The notes below the pieces were generated by a model. It made no database searches, was not told the origin of the DNA, and worked only from the letters and a program-made list of their open reading frames with translations. From assembly GCA_029747015.1 (NCBI GenBank), contig JAKOGI010000001.1:4100001-4164000 (forward strand): DNA of 64,000 nucleotides, in the 5' to 3' direction. Positions 23,004 to 34,990 of this stretch are shown here, piece by piece. The number at the start of each line of letters is the position of its first letter. Position 1 is the stretch's first letter. The position numbers were made by a program, and so were the translations under genes. The stretch is from Carnegiea gigantea. Lineage: Eukaryota; Streptophyta; Magnoliopsida; Caryophyllales; Cactaceae.

Positions 23004-24191
23004 TTAAATTCCAAATTTCGACATTGTATACAATTATAAAGTGTAGGAATAAACTTTTGTTGATCCTAATGATAATTTGACGTTTTAACTCTCCATGAAA
23101 GTGTCTTCGAAAACATGAAATAATTGAGCTACTGTGAGCTAAAACAAGACAAATCTTACTAAGTTAGGGCATGCTCAAACTCTATTTGACTCAGGTCTGG
23201 ACCCAGCTTTGACCAAGCCAAACCTAATACCTTTGAAAAGTCGTCTCAGTGTCGTCATAACCCTAGCTGCCGCCTAATTTCATTGGCAACCCCACCCCCC
23301 GCCCCACAAATTCAGCGACATTTGATCACCCTATGAAGTGTAATAAATATTATTAGTTTGTTTTAATATTATGAATTAGGTTGCATATGATGTACTCATA
23401 AGGAGGTAGAATTCTCCCATCATAAGTTTTTTATATTTACAAGACTCAGACTCGAGATCTTATTTAAGAAAACCGGTGCCAAACCCCATGGATCGAATTG
23501 TGTTGGTATGATATACTCCATTATCAATTATTTTCTATGTATACCCAAAAAAAAAAACAATATTATTTTCCAAGTTGGGTTTATATAACCTTTGTTATTA
23601 TATACTTTCTTTAATTTCGCATCAATAATTATGAGATTGAAAAGGTTAGAAGAATATAGAGCAACATCTTTTTTTAAAAAAGGTTTTAAGGTTTTTTTTT
23701 TTTTTTGGCTGGGCAAGGGAAAAAAAAAGGTTTTAAGTTAATGTTTGACTTTCTAATTTTTAGAGGATTTTAAGTTAATATTTTACTTTCTCTGAATTTT
23801 TTTAGATGTGACCAATGCTATTTTTGTCACTGATGGTTTTATATCAGTGTCATCCACTTCATAGGGTGATTAAATATCGCTGAATTTGTGGGGCGGGGAC
23901 AGTTTGGCCAATGAAATTGGGTGGCAGCTAAGGTTATAGCGGCACTGAGACGACTTTTCGAAGGTATCAGGTTTGGCTCAGTTAAAGTTAGGTTCGGACC
24001 TGAGCCAAATCGAGTTTGAGTCAGCCCTAACTTAGTAAGATTTGACTTGTTTTAACTCGCGGTAGCTCAATTATTTCATGTTTTCGAGGACACTTTCATG
24101 GAAAGTCAAAATGTCAAATTATTATTAGGATCAACAAAAGTTTATTCCAACACTTCATAATTGTATCCAATGTCAAAATTTGGAATTTACC
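23004..24191. repeat. Long inverted repeat: 337-bp arms, ~514-bp loop
   Basis: The left arm (23004-23340) and right arm (23855-24191) are reverse complements over their full length at roughly 85-90% identity by eye. Shared blocks include TTTTGTTGATCCTAAT, GAAAACATGAAATAATTGAG, TCTTACTAAGTTAGGGC and CACAAATTCAGCGA. A transcript through it would fold into a ~340-bp imperfect hairpin. No coding sequence or known TIR was recognised. It may be a foldback transposon, an inverted duplication, or a small-RNA-producing locus. The loop contains T/A runs and a repeat of the right-flank GATGTGACCAAT phrase. Confidence 0.85.
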
Positions 24192-24639
24192 ATTGATTTT
24201 TTTTGGATGTGACCAATCCTTCTATTTTACTTTCTCTGGATTGTGCTGAATTTGTGTGGCTATTAGTACTGGAAGGCTTTTGGAAGATATGAGTGATATC
24301 CTCCTCCTCTGCTTTATAGGGCGTGCTATATTCAAAGAATTGACTTCAATTGGAGAATCAAGGAGAAGGTGTATTCCTAGTCTTGAAAATGTGTCTTCCG
24401 AGTGGGACTATTATAGGAAGGGGGTTTTGTAGTATTATTTTTCTAAGGCGATCCTTATAGTTGCTGTGTTCTTTTTATTTTGTACTATTGATCTTAGCCT
24501 ATGTTGGCTTTATTCTTGCCTTATGGCATTTAATTATCGAAAAAAAATGTTAGGCCTTGGTAATGCTTAAAGTTGCATGGACTTCCCAGAAGAATATCTG
24601 GGCCACATTGTGCCGATATAGATCATACTTGGACAGTTG
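24192..24639. other. Intergenic DNA before the copia insertion
   Basis: No gene recognised. It repeats the GATGTGACCAAT and TTTTACTTTCTCTG phrases found in the inverted-repeat loop at about 23782-23825. Confidence 0.4.
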
Positions 24640-24644
24640 GATAT

Positions 24645-24871
24645 TGATAAATAAGGGCTTAAGCACGTAACCAGCTGTAAAGGTTTTCTCTATTACTTGA
24701 TTCAAGGAAGCAATTACATCAAGCTATATAATACATGAGATCAAAGAGAAGCCCAAAAGATCCGGAAATTGTGATCCTATCTTCCGGGAAAAGCTAGCAG
24801 AAAAATAGCAACAGAAATATTTAACACAATATTTACCAACAATAAAATAATTACAAGATTTTATTCAATCA
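24645..24871 (-). repeat. copia 3' LTR
   Basis: 227 bp, TG...CA ends. It lies next to the polypurine tract, which makes it the 3' LTR of the minus-strand element. Confidence 0.93.
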
Positions 24872-24880
24872 CTCCCCCTC
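24872..24880 (-). other. copia polypurine tract
   Basis: Reads GAGGGGGAG on the element strand, immediately before the 3' LTR, where plus-strand DNA synthesis is primed. It overlaps the polyprotein stop codon (24879-24881). Confidence 0.85.
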
Positions 24881-27800
24881 AAGTTGGAGCATGTGGATTG
24901 ACCATGCCCAACTTGAACCTAAGAAACAGAAACTGGTGCTTGCCAAGAGCTTCGGTGAAAATATCTGCCACTTGCCGGTTGGAAGGAACATATCTTGTAA
25001 CCAATTCTCTAGATAGAAGTCGTTCGCGAACAAAGTGATAGTTAATCTCGATGTGCTTGGTTTAATCATGAAGCACTGGATTCTTAGCGATGTGTGATGC
25101 TGCTTGATTGTCACACAACAGTTGCATAGGATGATTCACAAACACCCTCATGGAAGCCAGAAAAGACTTGATCCAAATCATATCACTAGTGACAATAGCC
25201 ATAGCCCTATATTCTGCTTCGGCCAATGAGCGAGACACTGTGGTTTGCTTTTTAGTTGTCCAGGATATGGGAGATCCTGCAAATGTCACAAAATAGCCAG
25301 TAAGAGACCTTTTGGTAATAGGACATGCCCCCCAATCGGAATCAAAGAAGGCAATCAGTTTAAGATCAGAATCACTGCGTAAGAGAATCCCTTGTCCAGG
25401 ATTGCCTTTAAGGTAGCGCAGCACACGTTTGGCTGCCTCCATATGAGTTTCTCTAGGTGCTTGCATGAACTGAGACAGAATGTGAACTGAATAACTCAAC
25501 TCAGGCCGAGTAAGAGTCAAATAAATGAGCCTTCCCACAAGGCGGCGATACTTTGTAGGATCACTAAGGAGTGGTCTGGTGGCCAAGGCCAACTTATGAT
25601 TCGTTTCCATGGGAAACTCAATGGGCTTAGCCCCAAGTAGGCCACATTCTTCAACAATCTCGAGTGCATACTTCCTTTGACATAAAAACAAGCCCTTGGC
25701 GTTTCTAGCAAATTCAATGCCCAAAAAATACTTCAATGGGCCCAAGTCTTTAATACGAAAACAACTGTTAAGATAATCCTTGAACTGAGCACAAAGATCT
25801 CTATCATTGCCTGTGAGGACTAAGTCATCAATATAAACAAGCAAAGCCATGAATTTGTCACCTTTTATGTAAGTAAACAAAGAATAATCTACGTAAGATC
25901 GAACAAAACCATATTCGAGGAGCTTAGAGGATAATTTGGCAAACCATTGCCGAGGAGCCTGCTTCAAACCGTATAAAAAGTTCTGAGGTCGACACACCTT
26001 ATTAGGATTAGTGCTTTTAAAACCCGGAGGTAAAGTCATATAGATTTCTTCGTCCAGACCTCCATGCAAGAAGGCATTGTGCACGTCCATCTAGTGCAGT
26101 TCCCACCCTTTTGCAGCAGCAACTGAAAGAAATCATCTCACACTGGCCATTTTCGCAACTGGAGCAAAGGTCTCAGTGTAGTCAAACCCTTTTACTTGTT
26201 TATCTCTGCGGATCACAAGGCGAGCTTTATACCTCTCAATGCGTCCATCAGACAGATACTTCACTTTATAAACCCACTTGTAGTTAATGGGCTTTCATCC
26301 CGGGGGCAAGTCAACAATGGACCATGTTTGATTCAACTCCAAAGCCTCGATTTCCCTTGCCATAGCTTCCCGCCATTTGGGGTCTTTAACTGCGTCATGA
26401 AAGAACCTGGGTTCCACAATCTTGGTAATAGCAGCCAAATAACATTTATGCGCCTTAGAGAAATTATGACATGTAACATAGTTAGCTATGGGATACGGTT
26501 TACCTGAAGACACTTTTTGGATTAGGGTTGCACTTGAAGAGGGGTTTTTGGGACGAGCCGTATAGCAGATATAGTCTTGTAGATGTTTGGGAGTCTTACG
26601 AGCTCGTTTTTCAGCTTCTTGCGAGCCGGTGACAGCAAGTGGGCTGCTCCCTCTGTTTGCCGGTCCATCCAAAATAACCTGTGACTCTAGGGTATAAAGT
26701 GGGCCACTCCCCCTATCCGTTGGGCCACCTGAAATATTTTCCCCATCTCTTTCACCAACCGGGCCTCTGTCTATCTCATATGGCCCATCTTTTCGTACAT
26801 CCTCATTTGTTGGCGCAGACCCATTAATAGCAACGGGCTGCATCCTGTTGTTCCGGTGAGTCGGCCCAATGTCCTCTCCCTGGGCTTCGTTAGCAGACCT
26901 TGTGGTAGTGCATGTGCATCAAGCTCATCACAACACTCATTCGGACTCCAACCCAGAGTTTTTTGCTCATCTTTATCTGCAATCTACTCTATACGTGCAT
27001 AGGGATAGGTTTTTTCATGAAATATTACATCCCTACTAACAAATATTTCTCCGGTTTCCACGTCATAGACCTTCCAACCCTTCTTCCCATGTGGATAACC
27101 CACAAAAATGCACCTTCTACTCCTTGCCCCGAACTTGTCCTTTTTTCTTTGGAAATTATAGGCATAGCACAAACATCTGAAAACTCTAATATGCTCATAG
27201 GAGGGTTTCATTCCAAACAAGGCTTCATGCGGAGTTTTTCCCTTAACTACTTGAGTGGGGGTTCTATTAATCAAATGGGCCGCGGCTAATACGCACTCTC
27301 CCCAAAATTCAATTGGAAGATGTGCTTCAAATCGAAGAGCTCTAGCTATGTTTAGCACATGGCGATGTTTTCTTTCTACCCTTCCGTTTTGTTGGGGAGT
27401 ATCTACGCAACTAGTTTCATGAACTATTCCTTGCTCTCCGTAAAACTTTTTCATTGGACCCGAGACAAATTTACTGCCATTGTCACTCCTAATGGTTTTC
27501 ACTCTTGTCTTAAATTGAGTTTGCGCCATGGCACAAAATTCTCTCACAAGTTTGGAAGCTTCACTTTTATCCCTCATAAGGTACACCCAAACACAACGGG
27601 TTGCATCATCTAAGATGGTTAAAAAATAACTAGCACCACAAAAGGATTTAACATAGTAAGGACCCCATATATCACAATGAAATGCATCGATGCTTTATTA
27701 TCACTAATACCAAAGGTAATCGAGTTTGTTTGGCCCGCAAACACACATCACATAAATCCTTCTTACTACTACTACAAACAATTCCCGAAATAGTACTAGA

Positions 27801-29348
27801 TAATTTTGATAATGCCTAATTTGATGGATGCCCCATTCTTCGGTGCCAAAGATCATGAGTGATGACATTCTTGGCTTGAACTTCCTCCGTTGGATTTGCC
27901 TTGTAAAAATACACCCCTCTTCTATGCTCACCCGATCCAATCAGCGTCTTCGTAGTATGGTCCTGTATCACACATAACTTACGTGTAAATGTTACAATGC
28001 AACAAAGATCCTCAATTAGTTGCGCAATTGATATCAAATTGCAATTTAGGCTAGGCACATAAAGTACGTCACTTAATATCAACTTCTCATTAAGTCTCGC
28101 CGAGCCACGTTTATCAGCAAAAGCAATGGTTCCATTAAGCATACCGACAGGAACTGATCGTATATCACTCAAGTTTGATAATAATTTCAAGTTTCCAGTC
28201 ATGTGGTAAGAGATGCCACTGTCTAAAAGCCAGTCATGCTTACCTGAGAGACGTTCCTGAGTGTCCTTAGGGGCTTCGATTAAGCTTAGCAATTTCTGTA
28301 CCTGATCCTCGGTGAGTCGAGATAGCGCAGATGGGTAATCTTCTACCTTACCAGTAGCGACGCTGCTCTCTTGGGCATGGACTGCATTGGCTTGTTCCTT
28401 GCTGGTATATCCCCGTTGGCCTCTGCCTGAGTTAGTTCTTCCTCCTCCTCGACCACCTCTTCCTCTGCCTCTGCTACTACGCCCCCCTCCAGTGCTCCAA
28501 CCGGCTGGATATCCAATTAACTCAAAACAATTCGCCTCCTCGTGTCCGAGCTTCCCACAGTGCTTGCAACTCACTCTCTCTCGACCATACTGGGCTCCCT
28601 TCATGAAATGCGACATAGCAAAGGCAGACGCATTTTTGTGCCTGTGCTCTCTCCCTTGCATAACCTTCTTATGGTTCTCTTCCTGCTGAACCATACTATA
28701 GATTTTATCGAGTGATGGTAGAGGGTCTATGGCCAGAATCTGTGACCGAACATTGGAGTATGCATCGTCGTCAATTCCCATCAAGAATTGATGGACCTTA
28801 TCTTCCTCAACCATCTTCGCATATTGTACTGCTGCGCCACACGTACACTTCGGGTGTTTCACATAGTTTCCAAGCTCATTCCAGAGCCCCATTAGTTGTG
28901 TGAAAAATTCAATCATCTCGAGACTACCTTGCTTGGACGATGCGATCTTGGCCTTTAATTGATGTATCTTAGGCACGTTTGGGACAAAATATCTTTTCTA
29001 GATATTCTCCTAAATTTCTTGGGCTGAGTCGACATAAGCGACGCTAGTATGAAGCTTCAGATCAATGACGTTTAATATGCATGAAGTGATCATGGAATTT
29101 ATGATCACTCACGCACTCATCTCGCCTAGGAATGCTTTCTTCATCACCTCTGCTTTAGTGATAGTTCCATTAATGAAAGCTATCTTATTTTTTGCCGTCA
29201 ATGCCGTGGTTACGGCCTTCTCCCATAGCTCACAATTTTTGCCGTCGAATCTGATCGCAGTTATTATTGCACCTGGCGCATCAGATGGATGAAGGTAATA
29301 GGGTGATGGATTATCAATCACAAAGTCTGAGCCTTTCTTACCTCCCAT
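24879..29348 (-). pseudogene. copia Gag-Pol polyprotein, multiply interrupted
   Basis: Gag starts at 29348 (MGGKKG) and resumes at 28976-27816, with a CX2CX4HX4C zinc knuckle (CKHCGKLGHEEANC) followed by a glycine/arginine-rich stretch. The protease motif is WLLDSG, then the GAG-pre-integrase motif HDLWHRRMGHPSN. The integrase core (27586-26984) shows IRSDNGSKF and a TPQQNGRVERKH motif. RT (about 26360-25400) has the YIDDLVLTGND catalytic box. RNase H has AFFDSDW and SLAEAEYRAMA. In-frame stops occur at about 26294, 26140, 26090 and 25061, and frameshifts between 28976 and 29109 and around 27600-27830. It ends in a continuation of the RNase H tail at 24881. Confidence 0.92.
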
Positions 29349-29397
29349 GGTTGTTTGGGCACTAATATGATTCTGTTTCTGATGTTGGTGGATCAGA

Positions 29398-29409
29398 GCT
29401 CTGATACCA
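29398..29409 (-). other. copia primer binding site (tRNA-Met type)
   Basis: The element strand reads TGGTATCAGAGC directly after the 5' LTR, matching the 3' end complement of initiator tRNA-Met used by many plant copia elements. Confidence 0.92.
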
Positions 29410-29636
29410 TGATAAATAAGGGCTTAAGCACGTTACCAGCCGCAAAGGTTTTCCCTATTACTTGATTCAAGGAAGCAATTACATCAAGCTATATAATACA
29501 TGAGATCAAAGAGAAGCCCAAAAGATCCGGAAATCGTGATCCTATCTTCCGGGAAAAGCTAGCAGAAAAATAGCAACAGAAATATTTAACACAATATTTA
29601 CCAACAATAAAATAATTACAAGATTTTATTCTATCA
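29410..29636 (-). repeat. copia 5' LTR
   Basis: 227 bp, TGATA...TATCA. It sits beside the primer binding site, which makes it the 5' LTR in element orientation. Confidence 0.93.
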
Positions 29637-30001
29637 GATATGTAGTTTTGTTGTTTTAGATTATATTCATGTCAGTAAATAAAATCTTATAGCAGGCAAT
29701 GCAATGCAAGTAACTCAGAATTGGCTTACTTTCATTCAAGTCAATTGTAACTAATTTCGGGTGGTGGTTCTCTTATGTTATTGCTAGTTTCTGCTATCTG
29801 ATTGATAAGTGAAACTTACAGCTTTTTAGGGGGGAAAAAACAAAAAAAAAAAAAAAAGACAAAACAAACAAACAGAGGAACTATAATCAGATACGAATAC
29901 ATGATGCCCCTTTTCTTCCCTGCTCTTTCAAATTTGAAGGATAAAATAGGTAACAAAATCTGCATTTCTAATGCACTCAGTTGATCAGATGCATGCCTTT
30001 T

Positions 30002-33000
30002 CTACCACAGAGAAGGTATATAAACCTGCTCTTTGAGGTTTTGCGCCGCACTTTCTGTGGGGAAGCCTCTCACTGCTCCGATTGTCCACTGTGATATAAT
30101 TCCAGCAGCGATACAAAATCTAAGCTGCCTCTGCAAAACATCCTGATCCTCATACATCTCAGGATGAGCAGTCAACTTCCTCATAATCGCAGCGACAACT
30201 GCATCACCTGACCCTGTCCTGTCACATGTAAATGGCGTTATTAGCACATCCTCAGTCCCAACCACAACACCATCAAATGATGGGGAATAGTAATGAATTC
30301 GTAGGGTTCCATCTGTGACGAAGAGAAACTTGAGCCCATCATGCCACAGGGGAGCTATTTCTTCACGTGTGTAATGGTAGTAATCTCTTCGTTTTTTAGT
30401 TTGGTCATAATTTTCAGCATAGTACTGAGGGCGGTAGTTTCTTCTCCTCTCATAGTGTTCTTCATCGAGAAGGAATTCTAGCTCTTGAGTGCTCACTTCG
30501 ATGAGATTGGCTTCCTCCCAAGCTTGTTTGATCACTGCTCTCGTCTCATCACGTGATTTCCACAACGCTAATGGGAGATTTGGATCGAAGAACACAAGTC
30601 CTCCGAATTTTTTCGACCATTTGATGGCTCTGAAGAGCGCAGATTGCATATTAGGCGATGTCAAGACTTCCGAATTAAAGTGGAAGATTCTAGCCTGTGG
30701 AAGTACAAAAACAAGGAATCAAAACCCTGAATCAGTAATCCTAGCAAACTTATAAATCCAAAGTGGCTTTTTTCATTTAGATCATCATGGAATTTCAGGA
30801 ATTTATGGATCACTTTGGAAATATTGGACCTATCATCCCCTAAATTTAAGAAAACTATAGATCTTACATAGGAAAATTTCAGATCAAATGGAAAGAAAGC
30901 CACTATCCATCTTCTCATGACTCATAGACAGCTGGTTCCATTATCATGTTTACCCTTTTTACCCATTTATAATACCTCCAACCCAAGGTTACAGTACCAT
31001 TGGCAAGCATGACAATCATTAGTAATATTTGGAAAGAAGTAGTTTCATTCATCAATGAAAATTTCATTGAGCAACCCTGAGAGTATATGTAATGATTTCA
31101 TGTTCAAGCGACACAGAATGCACGAATAAACAGTCCAGAAAAACACTCATTTTTCAACTTGTACCATGATTCACCCATACAATTATCTACAATGACCAAC
31201 TTACCACAAAACAGCCCTAGAGGCCTGTTCTTTTCGTGGGTAAATGAAGGTGGACAAAAAGTTGGAGTGGTTTAAGATTGATTGAAGTGGGTTGAAATTG
31301 GTATTTTTTTTAGATGGGTTAAAATAGGTTGAAATGGGTTGAAGTTGGTTGAAATTGGTTGAAATTGGTATATTTTTTGTAGTGGGTTGAAGTGGGTTAA
31401 AATAATGAGGATGTAATTATGTGTGATAATTTATGAAGTTATTGTAATTTTTAGTACATTTTTTCGCTGAATGGTAATTTCACAATTTTGTAACTATTTT
31501 TCTAAAAGTTGGAGGCCGGCACAACTTATCAATTATTTTTAACGATTTGGGTTACAAAATTTATTGATGACAACTTTTTATATACGTGCCCCTTTTTTCA
31601 TGGGTAAATTTAAAAATACCAACCTCAATCCACTTCAACCTACTTCAACCCACTTCCATTATCAACTAAAGTTCAACTTATGACATTAAATAAATTCAAC
31701 CTACTTCAACCGACCTCAACCTACTTCAACCCACCTCAATCTATTTCAACCCACTTTACCCTTTTACCCTCCCCAATTTACCGACGACAATAACAGGTCC
31801 GTATTTGAAAAATTCAAATCTAACAAAAGAAAATAGTATGATCGTAAGTGTTACAAAATATATCAGCAATATAGATTTGTTGTTAATTTTTAAATGTAGG
31901 AGTTGGTTAAAAATATAACATTAACTTTTTGCTAATTTTATAAAATACGAAAAATTAGGTTGTGGAAAATAATAAACATATGATATAATTTGAAAAGCGT
32001 GCGACAGCAAAATATGACGATGATAATTTGAAAAATAAAATGAAATCGTATCTAATCAATACTGCCTGATGCATCATGATAATCAACAAAATGAAATCAT
32101 ATCTAGTCAATTCAAAAATACCTACCTTAATCCACTTCAACCTCCTTCCATTAGTTTAACCAAGTTTAATTTATCACATCAACAAAATTCAATCCACTTA
32201 AGTGTATTTCAACCCACCTCAACCTACTTCAACCTGCCTTAACCTACTTCACTCTTTTACCTACCCTAAGTTACTTATAAATTTCCACCATTTTCAAATC
32301 ATACTACTTTGCAAAAATAATTAAATCTCACATGATACTTTATAAATTATTAAAGTTATGAAAGGGTTGGTTGAAGTTGGTTGAAGCGAGTTGAGGTTGG
32401 TTGAGGTTGGTTGAAGTGGATCGAAGTTGGTATTTTTTTCCAAATGAATTGAACTAGGTTAAAGTAGATTAAAATTGATAAATCTAAAGTAACCTACGAT
32501 AAAAACAGGGCCTACATAGTGGAATTGTTCCTTTCAGTTCCATCTTTCAGATTAAAATTGACATTTTCAAAATGACTAAATCTATCACTCTTCTAGATCC
32601 CAAGGATCCAGATAACATTAGAGGCAACAGAAATACTCAATATTCAGAAGGGACAAAAAAAGGGGAACAATGTCAGTATAAACTATACATCAAGTCAAAT
32701 TAATAATGCAAACTAATGGCTTGTTCTATTTCACATTTTAGATAGATAGATAGATGTAAGGAGATGTAAGGAGATGTACGAAGTTGTAAGGAGATGTACG
32801 GATGAATGTAAGGAGTTATTGAATTGTTGAAGAGCTGTATAGTATAATTTGTTTTACAATGAACGTTTTAGATAAAAAAAATAATATTAAAATAATATAC
32901 TTATTAAAAATAAGTAATTAATTAAGTTAATTATACAATAATAAAATATATTAATCTCTATAAATTTGATGAATAAAATTTCATTCAAGATTTTTTATAT

Positions 33001-34249
33001 GAATATTAATTTGATCCAATAAGTAAAGTATAATAAAAAAATATATTTTTTTGATAAAATTGAATACAACTCTTCAAATAAATTTCTATTTTAAGTAAAT
33101 AATTTTAAATATAAATAAACGTATGGTCATTTATAATAATATATATTTCATGTCGAAACTCTATATTTATGTAAATGTTGTGTTTATAAGATATTCATAA
33201 ATTTTATATATTAGTAGTATTATTAAAAATATATATATATTTCTGTAACTAAATTAAATATATATTATATAAAATCTATTAAATGTAAGAAAATATAAGA
33301 AAATATAAAAAGCTGTAAAAAAATATAAAAAACTATAAAAAAAATATAATCCCTTAACTAAATCCTCATAAATACAAAATAGAACAGGGCCTAAATTCAA
33401 TTGAGCTCATGAACAAGCACCCTAAGCAAATACCTCTATAAGCACAGCCAAGTTCAACTCAGAGGGCAGCAATGAATCCTCAGCAGCCTGTTGAACTGTC
33501 TCCATCTTCATCTTCCCATCATCCCCAAACTTAATTCTCATAAAAGAACAAGCTGTTTTAACACCTGAATCAATCTTGACTCCCCTTGTTTGCACTCTCT
33601 CCTTATTCATCATATAAACCAATTCATCCCCAAATTCATCATCCCCAACCTTGCCCATGAAAGCCGCTCTTCCCCCCAATCGAACATGTGAAATCGCCAC
33701 ATTGGATGGCGGGCCCCCGGGAGCTCGACCGAATTCGGGAGGAGTCCACTGCAGCATTTTCCACTGAGAGTAAATATCAGGGTCCATTTGTGCCTCTGAA
33801 ACCCTAACTGTTGGCAAAAACTCCTTCTGAACTGCTCCAAAGCAGCATACCAATGGCGGGTCTAAGTAGGGGAAATCCATCCCATCATCGTAATCGAAGT
33901 CCTCATCCGACTTGGGAATTGACCCATCTCTGGATTCGGGATTTGGAGGAGCCCCGTTTGGCTTTTTGGTCGAGCGTTTTGAGCTGCCCTTTGGTCGTCC
34001 GCGGCGCTTTGGGTTTTCTGGGACGTTTGGCTTTTTAGTCGAGCTTTTTGAGCTGCCCTTTGGTCGTCCGCGGCGCTTTGGGGTTTCTGGGACGCCATTT
34101 TGGGAATTTGCAGAAGCTTGGGTTGGGGTTTTGTGCTGAGGATGGATTGAGGTAGAGGCGGGGACTGCTGGAGACAGAAAGAGAGAGTAGGGGCAGAAAC
34201 GAAGGTGCAGAGAAGGAGGAGATGGTGAAAGAAGATGTATTGCCGCCAT
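30002..34249 (-). CDS. FLN1: Fructokinase-like protein 1, chloroplastic (pfkB family)
   Basis: Two exons: 34249-33434 (272 codons) and 30694-30002 (TAG), joined across a 2,739-bp GT-AG intron to give 502 residues, close to known FLN1 proteins. FLN1 is a pfkB-fold partner of thioredoxin z in the plastid-encoded RNA polymerase complex, needed for chloroplast transcription and greening. Residues 1-40 look like a plastid transit peptide. Residues 51-96 hold two tandem 23-residue AT-hook-like modules (RRGRPKGSSK), then an acidic stretch (DEDFDYDDGMDFPY). The pfkB domain begins near VCCFGAVQKEF and includes PEFGRAPGGPPSNVA, RLGGRAAFMGKVGDDEFG, WSKKFGGLVFFDPNLPL and the C-terminal CDRTGSGDA motif with its catalytic-type Asp. 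The protein ends EQVYIPSLW. FLN proteins are reported to lack or nearly lack sugar kinase activity. Confidence 0.95.
31222..31800. mobile_element. Foldback/Tourist-like MITE in FLN1 intron (CCACTTCAACC type), copy 1
   Basis: Ends GGCCTGTTCTTTTCGTGGGTAA and TTACCGACGACAATAACAGGTCC are inverted. The arms consist of many short direct repeats of GGTTGAAGTGGGTTGAA on the left and their complements (TTCAACCCACTTCAACC) on the right. This makes a repeat-rich hairpin of about 580 bp. The GGCCTGTT terminus resembles PIF/Harbinger MITEs; a 3-bp TSD is not clear. Confidence 0.6.
32105..32513. mobile_element. Related foldback element in FLN1 intron, copy 2
   Basis: The left half has TTCAACCCACCTCAACCTACTTC repeats (about 32205-32250). 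The right half has GGTTGGTTGAAGTTGGTTGAAG repeats (about 32365-32420). It ends GATAAAAACAGGGCC (32513), matching the terminus of copy 1 in inverted form. The left terminus is not well preserved, and both copies may belong to one larger composite bounded by 31222 and 32513. Confidence 0.5.
32716..33394. mobile_element. AT-rich Tourist-like MITE in FLN1 intron
   Basis: The left end GGCTTGTTCTATTTCACATTT and the right end ...AATACAAAATAGAACAGGGCC are inverted copies. The flanks carry a TAA-like trinucleotide on both sides, the usual PIF/Harbinger target. Direct GATGTAAGGA repeats lie near the left end and ATATAAAAA repeats near the right end. Boundaries are good to a few bases. Confidence 0.5.
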
Positions 34250-34397
34250 GGTTACTAAGGATTACAGTTTAGCTGATGGGAGTTGGGAGCGGCATGGCAA
34301 ACTGTCACCTCCTTATCCACTCACCCAGGCATGATTTTGAATTGTGTACAATTATCTCGAAGTTATTTATCAAAATTTTAAATTTAAGCCAATTCTT

Positions 34398-34990
34398 AGG
34401 GTCTTTTTTTTATGAATAAATTTTAAAATATTAATTTTAATCTACGTTAATTTAGTTTAATCTATTTTAATTAAATGTAACTTACTTTAATTTATTTTTA
34501 TTATTTTAATCAAATTTAATTTATCACATAAAAAAATTTACCCATCTCAATCCACCTCAATCTAATTCAACTCACTTCACTCTTTTACCCATTTAATTTA
34601 CCAACGAAAAGAACAGACCCTTAGGGCATGTTCTAAGGGTATGTTTTTTGTGTGTAAATTAGAGTTGGTAAAAGAACGAAGTGTAGTTGAGATATGTTGA
34701 AGTGGATTGAAATTGATATTTTTTGTTGAAGTTAGTTAAAGTGAATTGAAATTAATATATTTATTGAAGTTGGTTAAAATAGTGAAAATAAAATTTTGAA
34801 GGAGTTTAAAGTGGATTAAAGTTGGTATATTTGTTGAAATTGATTAAAGTGAATTGAAGTTGGTATACTTGTTAAAGTTGATATATTTTTTGTTGAAATT
34901 GATATATTTGTTGAAGTGAGTTCAAGGAGATTGAATTTGGTATATTATAATCTTGTAATGGATCGATTATAAAAAAAGGAATAAGTTAGC
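34398..34990. mobile_element. Decayed foldback elements just upstream of the FLN1 start
   Basis: One unit runs from AGGGTCTTTTTTTATGAATAAA to about 34622 (TTTACCAACGAAAAGAACAGACCCT, inverted). A second starts at GGGCATGTTCTAAGGGTATG and continues with GTTGAAGTGGATTGAAATTG repeats. Both belong to the same family as the elements in the FLN1 intron. They lie within about 150-750 bp of the FLN1 start codon, in its promoter side. Confidence 0.5.

Larger units (their letters stand above)
24640..29641 (-). mobile_element. Complete Ty1/copia LTR retrotransposon with 5-bp TSD
   Basis: The element spans 24645-29636 (4,992 bp) on the minus strand. LTRs are 227 bp and differ at about 6 positions (about 97% identical). 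Both start TGATA and end ATCA. Target duplications GATAT flank it exactly (24640-24644, 29637-29641). It has a tRNA-Met-type primer site, a polypurine tract, and gag, protease, integrase, RT and RNase H in copia order. Several stops and frameshifts disrupt the single polyprotein frame, so it is structurally complete but not autonomous. LTR divergence indicates a recent insertion in evolutionary terms. Confidence 0.95.

Noticed and set aside
26196..29292. Plus-strand frames in the copia region
   Set aside because: Shadows of the minus-strand polyprotein.
33811..34139. Plus-strand frames opposite FLN1 exon 1
   Set aside because: Antisense shadows of the repetitive AT-hook-like coding sequence.
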